Shown here piece after piece: positions 19,936-27,646 of a stretch of DNA of 29,137 bases (the first letter of the stretch is position 1; every line of letters starts with the position of its first letter). A program made the translations under genes and the position numbers. Source of the stretch: CAZZBK01 sp964652155. Its GTDB lineage: Bacteria; Planctomycetota; Planctomycetia; Pirellulales; PNKZ01. The stretch is from the NCBI GenBank assembly GCA_964652155.1, contig CAZZBK010000074.1, positions 1 through 29,137 of the forward strand. The letters run 5' to 3'. The notes beneath the pieces are model-generated. The model saw nothing but the letters and a program-made list of their open reading frames with translations. It searched no databases and was not told the origin of the DNA.

Positions 19936-20144
19936 GTCCGCTTCTCAGTAGAAGCAGACAACCAGAGCGGCTAGCTCCGCTCCGGTTGTGGGATTGCAGG
20001 GGGACCGGACGCTGCGGGGTAGCGTCTGAGGCAATCCCACGATCAAGGCCCGGGATAGGGGGATGCCCGGGGTTACCGTGGCCGGGGTGTTGTTGAGGGC
20101 GCAACGCCCCGGCTGCGATCTCAACGCAGGACCGCAACGGCGGT
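19936..20144 (+). ncRNA. Seven consecutive hairpins, candidate structured RNA
   Basis: The gap 19932-20161 has no gene and is almost entirely paired: P1 19936-19945/19950-19959 (10 positions, one mismatch), P2 19960-19970/19977-19987 (11, one mismatch), P3 19988-19997/20031-20040 (10 perfect) enclosing P3b 20008-20013/20021-20026, P4 20049-20054/20066-20071, P5 20081-20092/20102-20113 (12, one wobble), P6 20114-20117/20125-20128, P7 20131-20134/20141-20144. It ends just before GGAGGAG and ATG 20162. No T-run follows, so it is not a terminator. It should be a leader RNA, riboswitch-like or antitermination element. Confidence 0.5.
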
Positions 20145-20161
20145 TCAATGGAGGAGCAATC

Positions 20162-21202
20162 ATGGCGGATTATTGGGCGTGGTATCGCACGGCTCTTGAC
20201 GCGAAGAACAAGGGCGAGCCCCTTCCGGCGATCAGCGCCGATGATCCGCAATGGGGCTTCTTTTACGCCAAGGCGAGCAAAACTGGCGGACGTATTCCAG
20301 TCTGCATCTTTGAGGACAAGAACGGCGAGCTGGTGGCGCGTTGGGGCACGAAGGACTCGCATCAATTCGAGGATGCCGCCAAGCGGTGGACGTGGGTTGC
20401 CGAGTCGGTCGTCGACCGCAGCACATACAAGGTCGCTTGGGACACGGGCAAGTGGCCGGACGGCACACCGACGACGGCAGTAGATGTCCCGGCTGCGGCA
20501 CGGGATGACAACCTGCCATCCGATCCGTTTGATCGGCTCAAGGCCGAACTCGACGACAAACTTGCCAGCGCGGCCGCATTCCTGGAAGACGCAGCAGCCA
20601 AAGCCGACAAGACGCGCGCTGATCGCGCCCGCAACCTGCAGGCCGAGCTTCTGGCGATCAACAAGACTGCCGACACGATGCATGAGACGGAGAAGGCGCC
20701 GCATCTCGCGGCAAGCCGTGCCGTCGACGCCAAGTTCCGGTTCCGCGATCAAGTCAAGGATGTGTGCGCGCGCTTGCGCACGGTGTTCGAAAACATCGCC
20801 AAGCGGATCGAGGCGGAAGCCAACGAGGCGGCGCGGCGTGCCCACGCCGAGCAGGTTCGCAAGGCTGAGGAGGAGCGCCAGCGCATCGAGGCGGAGCGCA
20901 GGAAGAAACTCGCCGACGACCCCGTCGCGGCTTTGACCGATCCGGAGCCCGAACTGCCCATGGCGCCGGCTGCCCCGGAGCCGGTCAAGGTTCAGGTCGG
21001 CGGCGGCATCGGGCGCGCGGCCGGGCTCAAGACCGTGTGGACGCCAGAGATCATCGACTACGAGGCCACGCTCAAGCACTACGCCAAGCATCCTGACGTG
21101 CGCGCCGTGATCGACAAGCTCGTAAAGGCCGAGTCCCGTGTGCACAAAGAAGCGACGAGCGTCCCCGGGGTCAAGATGAGGGAGGAGCGGCGTGCAGCCT
21201 GA
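20162..21202 (+). CDS. Coiled-coil protein partner of RecT, unknown family (346 aa)
   Basis: ATG 20162 follows GGAGGAG at ideal distance. Residues 1-110 (MADYWAWYRTALDAKNKGEP, then WGFFYAKASK and VARWGTKDSHQFEDAAKRW) are rich in Trp; residues 130-270 are a long charged helical region (DRLKAELDDKLASAAAFLED, ... EEERQRIEAERRKKLADD) probably a coiled coil; the end (LKTVWTPEIIDYEATLKHYA) is again compact. It overlaps the RecT gene by 11 bases, the place of the exonuclease in RecE-RecT or Exo-Bet pairs, but no PD-(D/E)XK motif is seen. It may be a single-strand-binding or accessory recombination protein. Confidence 0.65.
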   Translation: MADYWAWYRTALDAKNKGEPLPAISADDPQWGFFYAKASKTGGRIPVCIFEDKNGELVARWGTKDSHQFEDAAKRWTWVAESVVDRSTYKVAWDTGKWPDGTPTTAVDVPAAARDDNLPSDPFDRLKAELDDKLASAAAFLEDAAAKADKTRADRARNLQAELLAINKTADTMHETEKAPHLAASRAVDAKFRFRDQVKDVCARLRTVFENIAKRIEAEANEAARRAHAEQVRKAEEERQRIEAERRKKLADDPVAALTDPEPELPMAPAAPEPVKVQVGGGIGRAAGLKTVWTPEIIDYEATLKHYAKHPDVRAVIDKLVKAESRVHKEATSVPGVKMREERRAA

Positions 21203-22130
21203 ATTGCAATCTCCACAGCGCGCCATGACCGCTCTTCGCAGCGGCGGCAAGATGGCGTCCATCGTGCCGCAGTCGTTCGAAGAGGTTCAGCGTCTGGCCA
21301 CCATGGCCGTCCGAGCCGGGATCGGTTCCTACGGATGGAAGGATACGCCGGAGCAGTGCATTGCCAAGGCGACGGCCGCCATCATGCACGGCATGGAACT
21401 CGGTCTGTCCCCGATGCAGGCGCTGAGCGGCATCGCGGTCATCAACGGCAAGACGACGATCTACGGCGATCTGCTGACGGCCGTGCTGTGGGCTAACGGA
21501 TTCAAGATCAAGAAATGGATCGACGGTGAGGGCGATCAGCGCGTTGCCCGCGCCCGTATTACACGCCCGGACGGCGAGGTCATTGAGGACAAGTTCAGCG
21601 TTGCCCAGGCAAAGCAGGCCCGGCTGTGGGACGAACGCGAGCAGGTTCAGAAGAAGGGGCGGGACGGCGGCACCTACATGGCCCCGAACGATAGCGCGTG
21701 GTTTCGTTTCCCCGACGACATGCTGGGCTGGAAAGCACTCGGCCGCTGCGTGCGCGCCGGCGCCTCTGACGCTACGCGCGGGCTCATGATCCGCGAGGAC
21801 ATGGAAAGCCCCATGATCGATGTGACGCCGGACGCCACGCCCAAACCGGCAGCCATTGTCGCCGCTCCGATGGATGATGACGGCGTCCCTGAGTTTCCAG
21901 ATGATCCCGCGCCAGATGACGGCGCGTCCGACATCGCCAACCCGATCAACGAAACGCTTTCCGAGGATCAGCAACTGGCGGCAATTGAGAAACTGAAGGA
22001 GGACTTGTCGCTTTGCAAGACGCCCGCTGACCGGGATGAAGTCGCCACCGGATACGACGATCTTCTTGAGCGGATGAGCGACGCCAACCGCCGTCGAGCC
22101 GAGGCGATCATCGAGGGGAGGGCGAAGTGA
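21192..22130 (+). CDS. recT: RecT-family single-strand annealing protein (312 aa)
   Basis: Residues 25-190 follow RecT: QSFEEVQRLATMAVRAGIG, 'TPEQCIAKATAAIMHGMELGLSPM' (split in the family into PEx...IxHGxELGLxPMxAL), INGKTTIYGDLLTAVL, and 'WFRFPDDMLGWKALGRCVR' near the end of the core. RecT anneals complementary strands and promotes strand exchange in phage recombination. The C-terminal 110 residues are acidic and Pro-rich with a final helical segment. GTG 21192 lies after GGGAGGAGC and inside the previous gene's end. No RecE-like exonuclease is next to it. Confidence 0.85.
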   Translation: MQPELQSPQRAMTALRSGGKMASIVPQSFEEVQRLATMAVRAGIGSYGWKDTPEQCIAKATAAIMHGMELGLSPMQALSGIAVINGKTTIYGDLLTAVLWANGFKIKKWIDGEGDQRVARARITRPDGEVIEDKFSVAQAKQARLWDEREQVQKKGRDGGTYMAPNDSAWFRFPDDMLGWKALGRCVRAGASDATRGLMIREDMESPMIDVTPDATPKPAAIVAAPMDDDGVPEFPDDPAPDDGASDIANPINETLSEDQQLAAIEKLKEDLSLCKTPADRDEVATGYDDLLERMSDANRRRAEAIIEGRAK

Positions 22131-22321
22131 TTCTCGAAAAAATCTTCGACGCCAGCGTCGACGCCTTCTTATGGGCGCTCATGGCAATAGGGATCGGTGC
22201 GCTGTTCGTCCCGCTCTGCTTGGCGATGTATCTTGCCGTTCGGGGCGACACCGAAGGCAGCGCGGTCATGGTCGCGGCCCAGGTTGTGTCATGGGTGGCG
22301 ATCCACAATCTGGGGAGGTGA
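22127..22321 (+). CDS. Small membrane protein (64 aa)
   Basis: Two hydrophobic segments, residues 10-37 (VDAFLWALMAIGIGALFVPL) and 46-60 (AVMVAAQVVSWVAIH), indicate two membrane passes with both ends on the same side. GTG 22127 shares GTGA with the RecT stop and lies after GGGGAGGG. It could interfere with host membrane processes; it is not recognisably a holin. Confidence 0.65.
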   Translation: MILEKIFDASVDAFLWALMAIGIGALFVPLCLAMYLAVRGDTEGSAVMVAAQVVSWVAIHNLGR

Positions 22322-22325
22322 CGTT

Positions 22326-22715
22326 ATGCGCACATTGCGCGCGCTGACTATGCTTAACGAGAGAGGCGACACAACGATCGTCTGGACATCCGACCGTGAT
22401 GATGAAATGGAGCATGTCATCGAGAAGAAGATGGCGGAAGGGTGCATCTTCTACATGATCGATCCCCGGTTTGGCACGCGCGAGAAACTGCGCGACCCGG
22501 GCGATGCCAATCGCCACCGGATGCTGGCCATCCCTGACGAGGACTTCGCCAAGTTTGTTGGCGGTCCGGTCGATCCAGCCGCGGGCGCCGAGGCGCATAC
22601 GGCTGCCATGGTGCCAACCCCTGACGCACCGATCAAGAACGCTCGCCGTGCCAAGACGGCAAAGGAAGCGGCAACTGGTGAGAGTGTAGGGGTTAAGCCG
22701 CGACGGGGAGGGTGA
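22326..22715 (+). CDS. Conserved unknown phage protein (129 aa)
   Basis: ATG 22326 follows GGGGAGGTGACGTT. The first 75 residues (RTLRALTMLNERGDTTIVWT, then MEHVIEKKMAEGCIFYMIDP and IPDEDFAKFVG) look like an alpha/beta domain; the rest is low-complexity and basic. I recall proteins of this shape in other alphaproteobacterial phages, without a known function. Confidence 0.65.
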   Translation: MRTLRALTMLNERGDTTIVWTSDRDDEMEHVIEKKMAEGCIFYMIDPRFGTREKLRDPGDANRHRMLAIPDEDFAKFVGGPVDPAAGAEAHTAAMVPTPDAPIKNARRAKTAKEAATGESVGVKPRRGG

Positions 22716-22716
22716 C

Positions 22717-23085
22717 ATGGGAACATGGACCGTCGAAATACGCGGTACGATAACACGCGATATCGGGTTGGTTGAAGTCGAAGCGGCTTCTATGGGCGAA
22801 GCTATGACCAAGGCTGTCGAAGCGCATCCGACATACCGCGCGAAGGCCGCTTCGGAAGTGGTCAATAGCGAAGGCGTGTATCGTATCGCACTCGCCCGCA
22901 TTGTCGCCGTCGCAGACGGTCTAGAGGTCTTCTCGGAAGGGCAATTGGCAAACATCCTCGCAATGGACAGAGTGCAAATCCGAGAACTAATTGATGATGG
23001 ATTTGCACACATTCTGAAAAATCCCCTGCAAGGAGAGAACGGGGCGGAACTCATGAAGATGCTGGACTTGGAGGATTTGGAGTAG
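22717..23085 (+). CDS. Unknown protein (122 aa)
   Basis: ATG 22717 is preceded by GGGGAGGG. The N-terminal half is beta-rich (GTWTVEIRGTITRDIGLVEV), similar in outline to small phage structural or inhibitor folds; the C-terminal half is helical with a very acidic end (ELMKMLDLEDLE). No family recognised. Confidence 0.65.
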   Translation: MGTWTVEIRGTITRDIGLVEVEAASMGEAMTKAVEAHPTYRAKAASEVVNSEGVYRIALARIVAVADGLEVFSEGQLANILAMDRVQIRELIDDGFAHILKNPLQGENGAELMKMLDLEDLE

Positions 23086-23090
23086 CTGCC

Positions 23091-24281
23091 ATGGACATGC
23101 AGACCGTGCCACTCCCGCCCGACGTTGAATACTTTATCGATGCCGCACTGGAGCACGAAGAACTCGACGCTTGCGCTGCTCTGACGCTGAAACTCTACGC
23201 CCCGCGCGTGACTCTCATGAACATCATCGATCAAGAGTACAAGCACGACGGCCCCGCGTGGATGCGGCAACGGGTGCGGAAGTGCGACGACCTGACTGCA
23301 CTGGCAGACGGCACCCATTGCCAATTGCCGGCCGACGTACGCGACCCGCTGGCATGGGCTGGCGTGCGCCATGTCCGGCATTGGGTGACGGGCACTGCGA
23401 ACATGATGGCGTGGTGGGCGCAAGAGGACATGATCAAGGGCGGGTGTGCAGAGCCCTACAAGCAGGCGCGAAACCGAGCCCATTGGCGCCACATCGACGC
23501 CTATACGCTGATGCCGAGCCAGCGTCGTCGGCTCTACAATCACGGCTGGATTCGGAAGTACGTTCACCAGTCGCCGGAAAAGAAACGCCTTTCGGTGATG
23601 GGCGTGCGAACCCGAGCCCGCACGCGCGGGCTGGATTGGCTGTCTGTGAAGGACCATGCCGAGAAGATCGCGGCCATGCTCGAAGCGCAGCATGAGAGCT
23701 ACCGCCGGACGAACGAGCGAGCGATTCGTCAGTTTGTGGCGCGAGAATTGAAGCAACCGCGGGCACTCACGAAGGCACACCGCAAGGTCGCGGTCAAGGC
23801 GGCCGCCACGGCAGAGCGGGTGATCGGCCGCGAGAACCTGACCCGATGGAACACCGCGCAGCCGGTCACGATCACGGGATCGACGATCGCATTCGACGTG
23901 GCGCGATCCAATTCATCGACGACCATGGGACACGGCGGACTGATCCTGACTGCAGTAGACAAAGACACAGGGCGTAAGCTCGCCAATATGTGCTTCTACC
24001 ATGAAAAGACGCCAGCACTGGATCAGTTGACAGCGCTGGCGCTCGCAGTCGCGGCCGGCGAAGAAGCGGAGATCGTGGCGACGGCGAACCTGTCGAACGT
24101 GACGGATCTCGGGGCCAGACATCCGTTGATCGAAGGACACAAATCGGCGCGCGAAGGCCAGTGGCGCCCACGCGACATCGTGCGAGAGCGTAACGAGGAA
24201 TACTGGCAGGCAACGAAGTCTGTCTGGCTCGAGACGCTAGGCACGCTCGTTCTCGGTCAAGACTGGAAGGTGACGGCATGA
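23091..24281 (+). CDS. Large unknown protein, longest in the right half (396 aa)
   Basis: Residues 1-130 are helical with many Trp and His; 180-240 is a highly basic helical region (HESYRRTNERAIRQFVAREL, RKVAVKAAATAERV); 260-320 is beta-rich (PVTITGSTIAFDVARSNSST, GLILTAVDKDTGRKL); the end is helical again. There is no Walker, zinc or nuclease motif I can see. ATG 23091 has GGAG eight bases upstream. Length and domain mixture suggest a real enzyme or a multi-domain DNA-associated protein; function unknown. Confidence 0.7.
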   Translation: MDMQTVPLPPDVEYFIDAALEHEELDACAALTLKLYAPRVTLMNIIDQEYKHDGPAWMRQRVRKCDDLTALADGTHCQLPADVRDPLAWAGVRHVRHWVTGTANMMAWWAQEDMIKGGCAEPYKQARNRAHWRHIDAYTLMPSQRRRLYNHGWIRKYVHQSPEKKRLSVMGVRTRARTRGLDWLSVKDHAEKIAAMLEAQHESYRRTNERAIRQFVARELKQPRALTKAHRKVAVKAAATAERVIGRENLTRWNTAQPVTITGSTIAFDVARSNSSTTMGHGGLILTAVDKDTGRKLANMCFYHEKTPALDQLTALALAVAAGEEAEIVATANLSNVTDLGARHPLIEGHKSAREGQWRPRDIVRERNEEYWQATKSVWLETLGTLVLGQDWKVTA

Positions 24282-24676
24282 CCACGATCAGCCAGCGCGC
24301 CCTTGGCATCAAGGATATGCAGGAGCGAGACAAGCCCATCTCGGAGCTATTCCGGCTGGCGGGAGACGAATGGGTCACCGCAAAGAAAAAGCGTGACCTG
24401 ATCAAGGGGCTGAAGGATACCATCCTCATCCGCCGCAAGCGGGAGTTGATCGAGGAAGCCCGCCAGCTCGGCGAGCGGATGACGAAGACGGATGCCGAGG
24501 ACATCGTCAAAGCGTCGACCGAATGGGAGGACTACATACGGGGGCTAGCCGATGCGGAGGAAGCGACCGAGTCTGCCTGGGTGAAGTGCCAGGAGTTGGA
24601 GATGAGGTACGGCGAACGACAGAGCGCGGAGGCTACCGCCCGCAAGGAGTGGGGCATGGGGAGGCAGGCAACGTGA
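24278..24676 (+). CDS. Unknown helical protein (132 aa)
   Basis: Almost entirely helical and charged (DLIKGLKDTILIRRKRELIE, ADAEEATESAWVKCQELEMR), likely a coiled coil. ATG 24278 overlaps the upstream stop (ATGA); its own TGA overlaps the GTG of the next gene. Function unknown. Confidence 0.65.
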   Translation: MTTISQRALGIKDMQERDKPISELFRLAGDEWVTAKKKRDLIKGLKDTILIRRKRELIEEARQLGERMTKTDAEDIVKASTEWEDYIRGLADAEEATESAWVKCQELEMRYGERQSAEATARKEWGMGRQAT

Positions 24677-25536
24677 ACGATATTTCACCGGAGACACGGG
24701 CTGCCATTGACCGGCTTGCAGCACACACGTGGAAGCGGGACGGTATTGATCGCGTCGCCGTCGAGGCATCATTTGCAGACCACATGACGGCTCTTGGTTT
24801 GCCGATGCTCCCACTGCACTGGTTTGTGACGTCGCAAGACGCCTATGGATACATTCGGTCAGCCGCGTGGTCAGCCGCGAGGTCAGCCGCGAGGTCAGCC
24901 GCGGAGTCAGCCGCGTGGTCAGCCGCGAGGTCAGCCGCGAGGTCAGCCGCGGAAATCAATGCTGCGTCATGCTTCCATCATCCGACGCAGGTCCGGCTTG
25001 CCGCCATGTGGTCTCCGCTAGCGAGTGCATTTCAGCACGGACTGTGGCTGTTCTGGATTGCGCCCACGGAGATCATCTGCGTCGAGCAGCCGTCGCTGTG
25101 GATCGAGGATGACAGGCTCCATCGATCTGACGGGCCAGCCGTCGAGTGGCCAGCGGGCGAGCGCTATTACTTTTGGCGTGGGACGCAAGTGCCGCAGGAA
25201 TGGATCATGGACAAATCGTCCATGGACGCCGCCACGGCTCTGACGTGGCCCAATATCGAGCAGCGCCGCGCCGCGTGCGAGATCATCGGATGGAAGACAG
25301 TGATCGCGGCTCTATCGCCGCGCGTCATCAACAAGCACAAGAATCCTCAGATCGGCGAGTTGATCGAGGTCGATTTGCCGGACAGCGGCCGAGAGCGGTT
25401 TCTCCGCGTTCAATGCGGCACCGGCCGCGACTTCGTTCTACCTGTCCCGCGTTCTTGCCGAACGGCGATGGCCGCTCAGGCATGGACGTGGGGTCTTAGT
25501 GCAAAAGAGTTCAAAGAACCAGAGGTTCGGACATGA
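24673..25536 (+). CDS. DUF6745-type protein with an Ala/Ser/Arg repeat (287 aa)
   Basis: The C-terminal part (DDRLHRSDGPAVEWPAGERY, then WRGTQVPQEWIM and NIEQRRAACEIIGWKTVI) matches DUF6745, a family with the 'DGPAVxxPxGxxxYxWxGxxVPxxWI' motif often found beside leucine-rich or mobile genes. Residues 63-94 are an eight-unit repeat of the SAAR/SAAW/SAAE type encoded by a DNA minisatellite. GTG 24673 shares GTGA with the upstream stop. Function unknown. Confidence 0.7.
   Translation: MNDISPETRAAIDRLAAHTWKRDGIDRVAVEASFADHMTALGLPMLPLHWFVTSQDAYGYIRSAAWSAARSAARSAAESAAWSAARSAARSAAEINAASCFHHPTQVRLAAMWSPLASAFQHGLWLFWIAPTEIICVEQPSLWIEDDRLHRSDGPAVEWPAGERYYFWRGTQVPQEWIMDKSSMDAATALTWPNIEQRRAACEIIGWKTVIAALSPRVINKHKNPQIGELIEVDLPDSGRERFLRVQCGTGRDFVLPVPRSCRTAMAAQAWTWGLSAKEFKEPEVRT
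24859..24954 (+). repeat. 12-bp tandem repeat, eight copies, with 48-bp higher order
   Basis: TCAGCCGCG starts each 12-base unit at 24859 and every 12 bases to 24943. The last three bases go TGG, AGG, AGG, GAG, then again TGG, AGG, AGG, GAA, so the array is a 48-base block duplicated. It is in frame with the DUF6745 gene and will gain or lose four residues per unit without a frameshift. Confidence 0.85.
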
Positions 25537-25889
25537 AGACTTTCGATACTATTTGCGCCCAAGGCGACGTTCTAATCCGTCGCGTGACGAGTATCCCCGC
25601 TAGCGCGACAGCCGTTGCTCCGACAAACGGCGCCATCATCGTCACCCATAGCGAGACGGGTCATCACCACCAAATGGTTCTCGACCGCGATGCCGATGCA
25701 CCATCCGTCGAGATGTTCTCCGCGACGGACAATCCACTGCTCGCCTGGATCAAGGTCAACCGACCGACCTCGCTAGACCACATCCGCCCGCACGACACAC
25801 ACGAGTCGATCCTGTTTCAGCCGGGCATCTACGAGGTTCGCCGTCAGCGGGAAAATACCCCCGAGGGCTGGCGGCAGGTGGCCGACTGA
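25533..25889 (+). CDS. Conserved phage protein (118 aa)
   Basis: The N-terminus QGDVLIRRVTSIPASATAV and C-terminal IYEVRRQRENTPEGWRQVAD match a small protein family met in other alphaproteobacterial phages and mobile elements; it is beta-rich with a His cluster (SETGHHHQM). ATG 25533 overlaps the upstream stop (ATGA). Function unknown. Confidence 0.7.
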   Translation: MKTFDTICAQGDVLIRRVTSIPASATAVAPTNGAIIVTHSETGHHHQMVLDRDADAPSVEMFSATDNPLLAWIKVNRPTSLDHIRPHDTHESILFQPGIYEVRRQRENTPEGWRQVAD

Positions 25890-25899
25890 GGAGAGCGCC

Positions 25900-26190
25900 A
25901 TGAGCGACGTCGTCGGTTTCCCGGTGCAACCGCGTGCGCCACGCGTCGTGCGGAGCGAACCCGCGGAGGTCGTCGCTCATCCTCGCTCCGTCGTCGACAC
26001 GATGGCGGACGCGATTGACAAACTTGAGCGCTCCGACGCAGCCGATCGCGCCATGGCGGAGATGCACCGGGAAATCGAGGTTCTTTCGGCTAAGCTCGTG
26101 GCCATCGCCCGGGCACACGGCAGGCAAATCCAGGCCATCACCTTCATGGAAATGGCAGCAGAAAGACTGCGGACGGAGATGGCAAGGTGA
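25900..26190 (+). CDS. Small helical protein (96 aa)
   Basis: A low-complexity N-terminus (VQPRAPRVVRSEPAEVV) is followed by a long helix (AMAEMHREIEVLSAKLVAIA, then AITFMEMAAERLRTEMAR), possibly a coiled coil. The start follows GGAGAGCGCC. Function unknown. Confidence 0.6.
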   Translation: MSDVVGFPVQPRAPRVVRSEPAEVVAHPRSVVDTMADAIDKLERSDAADRAMAEMHREIEVLSAKLVAIARAHGRQIQAITFMEMAAERLRTEMAR

Positions 26191-26657
26191 GTAAAGTTAG
26201 CTGTAAAGCCATCCCCCGCGAGCGCAAGAAGAAGGCCCACATCTCACTCCGAGAGAAACTGGCGTCCGCGCTCGCCCACATGATGGTCGAGGTGGACGGC
26301 AAACTCGAGCGCGCAATCCCGCACCAGGACGCGGCGAAAATGACCTCGGATGAGGTGATCTCCCTGTTTCACTTCGACCACAACGTCTACGAGGCGATTG
26401 GCGGCGAGACGACGCATCACAACCTGACGCCCCGGTTCATCGCCGACCATCGTCGCAAGACGGCCAAGATCGATCTCCCGGCGATCCGCAAGAGCGACAG
26501 AGTCGAGTCGGCGCATGAGGCGTTCCGGAGCCGCGTCTTGGCCAAGACGACCGACGATGTCGCTGTTGTGGAACCAGCAGCGCGACCCAAGTCCAAGTTG
26601 CGATCGAGAGGATTCCAGAAGGCCCCGCCGGGGCACAAGTGGTTCAAGAGGGGGTAG
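26187..26657 (+). CDS. HNH endonuclease-type protein (156 aa)
   Basis: Residues 51-100 (MTSDEVISLFHFDHNVYEAI, then HHNLTPRFIADHRRKTAKID) match small phage HNH enzymes of the 'FxxDHxP...W/YNLxPxxxxHRxKTxKxD' type: D64-H65 is the catalytic pair, N79 and H88 fill the other places. The C-terminus (RGFQKAPPGHKWFKRG) is basic. GTG 26187 shares GTGA with the upstream stop. It probably nicks DNA at a specific site. Confidence 0.7.
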   Translation: MSKVSCKAIPRERKKKAHISLREKLASALAHMMVEVDGKLERAIPHQDAAKMTSDEVISLFHFDHNVYEAIGGETTHHNLTPRFIADHRRKTAKIDLPAIRKSDRVESAHEAFRSRVLAKTTDDVAVVEPAARPKSKLRSRGFQKAPPGHKWFKRG

Positions 26658-26660
26658 TCG

Positions 26661-26900
26661 ATGACGATGTCCAGACCGATCTGCGCCGTCGTGAAGGTGA
26701 TCCGGGGTTTCCCTGAGGATCCGGCCGACCCGGTCCCAGCCATGGTGCTCACCCGCAAGGGCGGGAAACAGGAGCAGTACCTCGACCCGGAGACGGCCCA
26801 AGCCATGGGCGGGTCTCTGGTGGCGTTCTTCGAGGCTGAGAAGATCGACAATGTCTGGTGGATCGGGAAGCGGCTGCCGGACGGGGACAGGGGGTGGTGA
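26661..26900 (+). CDS. Unknown protein (79 aa)
   Basis: ATG 26661 follows GAGGGGG; an ATG at 26667 is an alternative. The protein is beta-rich (PICAVVKVIRGFPEDPADPV, VWWIGKRLPDGDRGW). Its stop overlaps the next ATG (TGATG). No family recognised. Confidence 0.6.
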   Translation: MTMSRPICAVVKVIRGFPEDPADPVPAMVLTRKGGKQEQYLDPETAQAMGGSLVAFFEAEKIDNVWWIGKRLPDGDRGW

Positions 26901-27646
26901 TGGAGATTGATCTCAAGGCTTTCTGCGGCGATCCGGACAATCGATTCGACCTCTCTGAGCCGTTCTCGTCCGGCATCCACACCTATGCGACTGACGGAAA
27001 AATCTTTGTCCGCGTCGCACGAGTCGATGACGTTGCCGTCGAGATGCCTCCCCATCATGTCGACATCGGTAGCAGGGCCAAGACGCTTGATGGCTTTTTG
27101 TCGAAGATGGCGAGTGCGACGTTCGAGCCGATGGGCCAAGTCGATCTGCCGCCCGTCCCGGACTACGTTCCAACGCCATGCAAGACGTGCGCGGCGACCG
27201 GCCGAATGCACAGCATCGATTGCGCGAAGTGCGGCGGCACGGGCGATCACACGTGCCCAATGTGCGAAAGCGTAGGCGACTGTGATGCCTGCGACGGGAA
27301 CGGGACGATCGAGCGCCCGGCGACGACCGAGGACAACCAAGACGATGTCGCGGGTTGCGTCGATTGCGATGGGACCGGGGATAGGGGGGACCCAAACGAT
27401 AGACCGCCGATTTTCACCCGCGTCGGCCCTTACTTCATCGACCGAAAGTACGTCGCCATTTTGACGACCCTGCCCGGAGTCGAGATCGACACATCCCGCA
27501 GTGAATGGCATGTCGGGCCGACTGGCAAAGCCCTACCTAACGATGGCCTTCCAGTTCTATTCCGCTTCAACGGTGGAAGCGGGGCGGTCATGCCATTGCG
27601 GGGTGGCCCGGACAAGACGAAACCCGTGACAGAGGCTGCCGGATGA
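26900..27646 (+). CDS. Phage protein with DnaJ-like zinc fingers (248 aa)
   Basis: Residues 94-160 hold CxxC pairs of the DnaJ 'CxxCxGxG' zinc finger type: CKTCAATG (94-101), CAKCGGTG (108-115), CPMCESVG (119-126), CDACDGNG (128-135), and CVDCDGTG (153-160). DnaJ has four; here there are five. There is no J-domain, so this is not a co-chaperone; similar zinc fingers occur in phage and lambda Nin-type proteins. The N- and C-terminal regions are beta-rich and unassigned. The start overlaps the upstream stop (TGATG). Confidence 0.7.
   Translation: MEIDLKAFCGDPDNRFDLSEPFSSGIHTYATDGKIFVRVARVDDVAVEMPPHHVDIGSRAKTLDGFLSKMASATFEPMGQVDLPPVPDYVPTPCKTCAATGRMHSIDCAKCGGTGDHTCPMCESVGDCDACDGNGTIERPATTEDNQDDVAGCVDCDGTGDRGDPNDRPPIFTRVGPYFIDRKYVAILTTLPGVEIDTSRSEWHVGPTGKALPNDGLPVLFRFNGGSGAVMPLRGGPDKTKPVTEAAG

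Noticed and set aside
20063..20161. N-terminal extension of the 346-aa gene
   Set aside because: It would run through paired RNA stems and ignore the excellent SD before ATG 20162.
19928..21262. 444-aa open frame on the minus strand
   Set aside because: Antisense to the 346-aa gene and to the structured RNA; no start signal and a shadow composition.
22266..23780. 504-aa open frame on the minus strand
   Set aside because: It lies opposite several well-supported plus-strand genes with good SD sites and overlaps, and has the Arg/Ser/Pro-rich composition of an antisense shadow in GC-rich DNA.
24859..24954. Second iteron set or CRISPR
   Set aside because: Units are nearly identical, head to tail without spacers, and make an in-frame protein repeat.
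26417..27511. 364-aa minus-strand frame
   Set aside because: Opposite the HNH and zinc-finger genes, whose motifs are clear.
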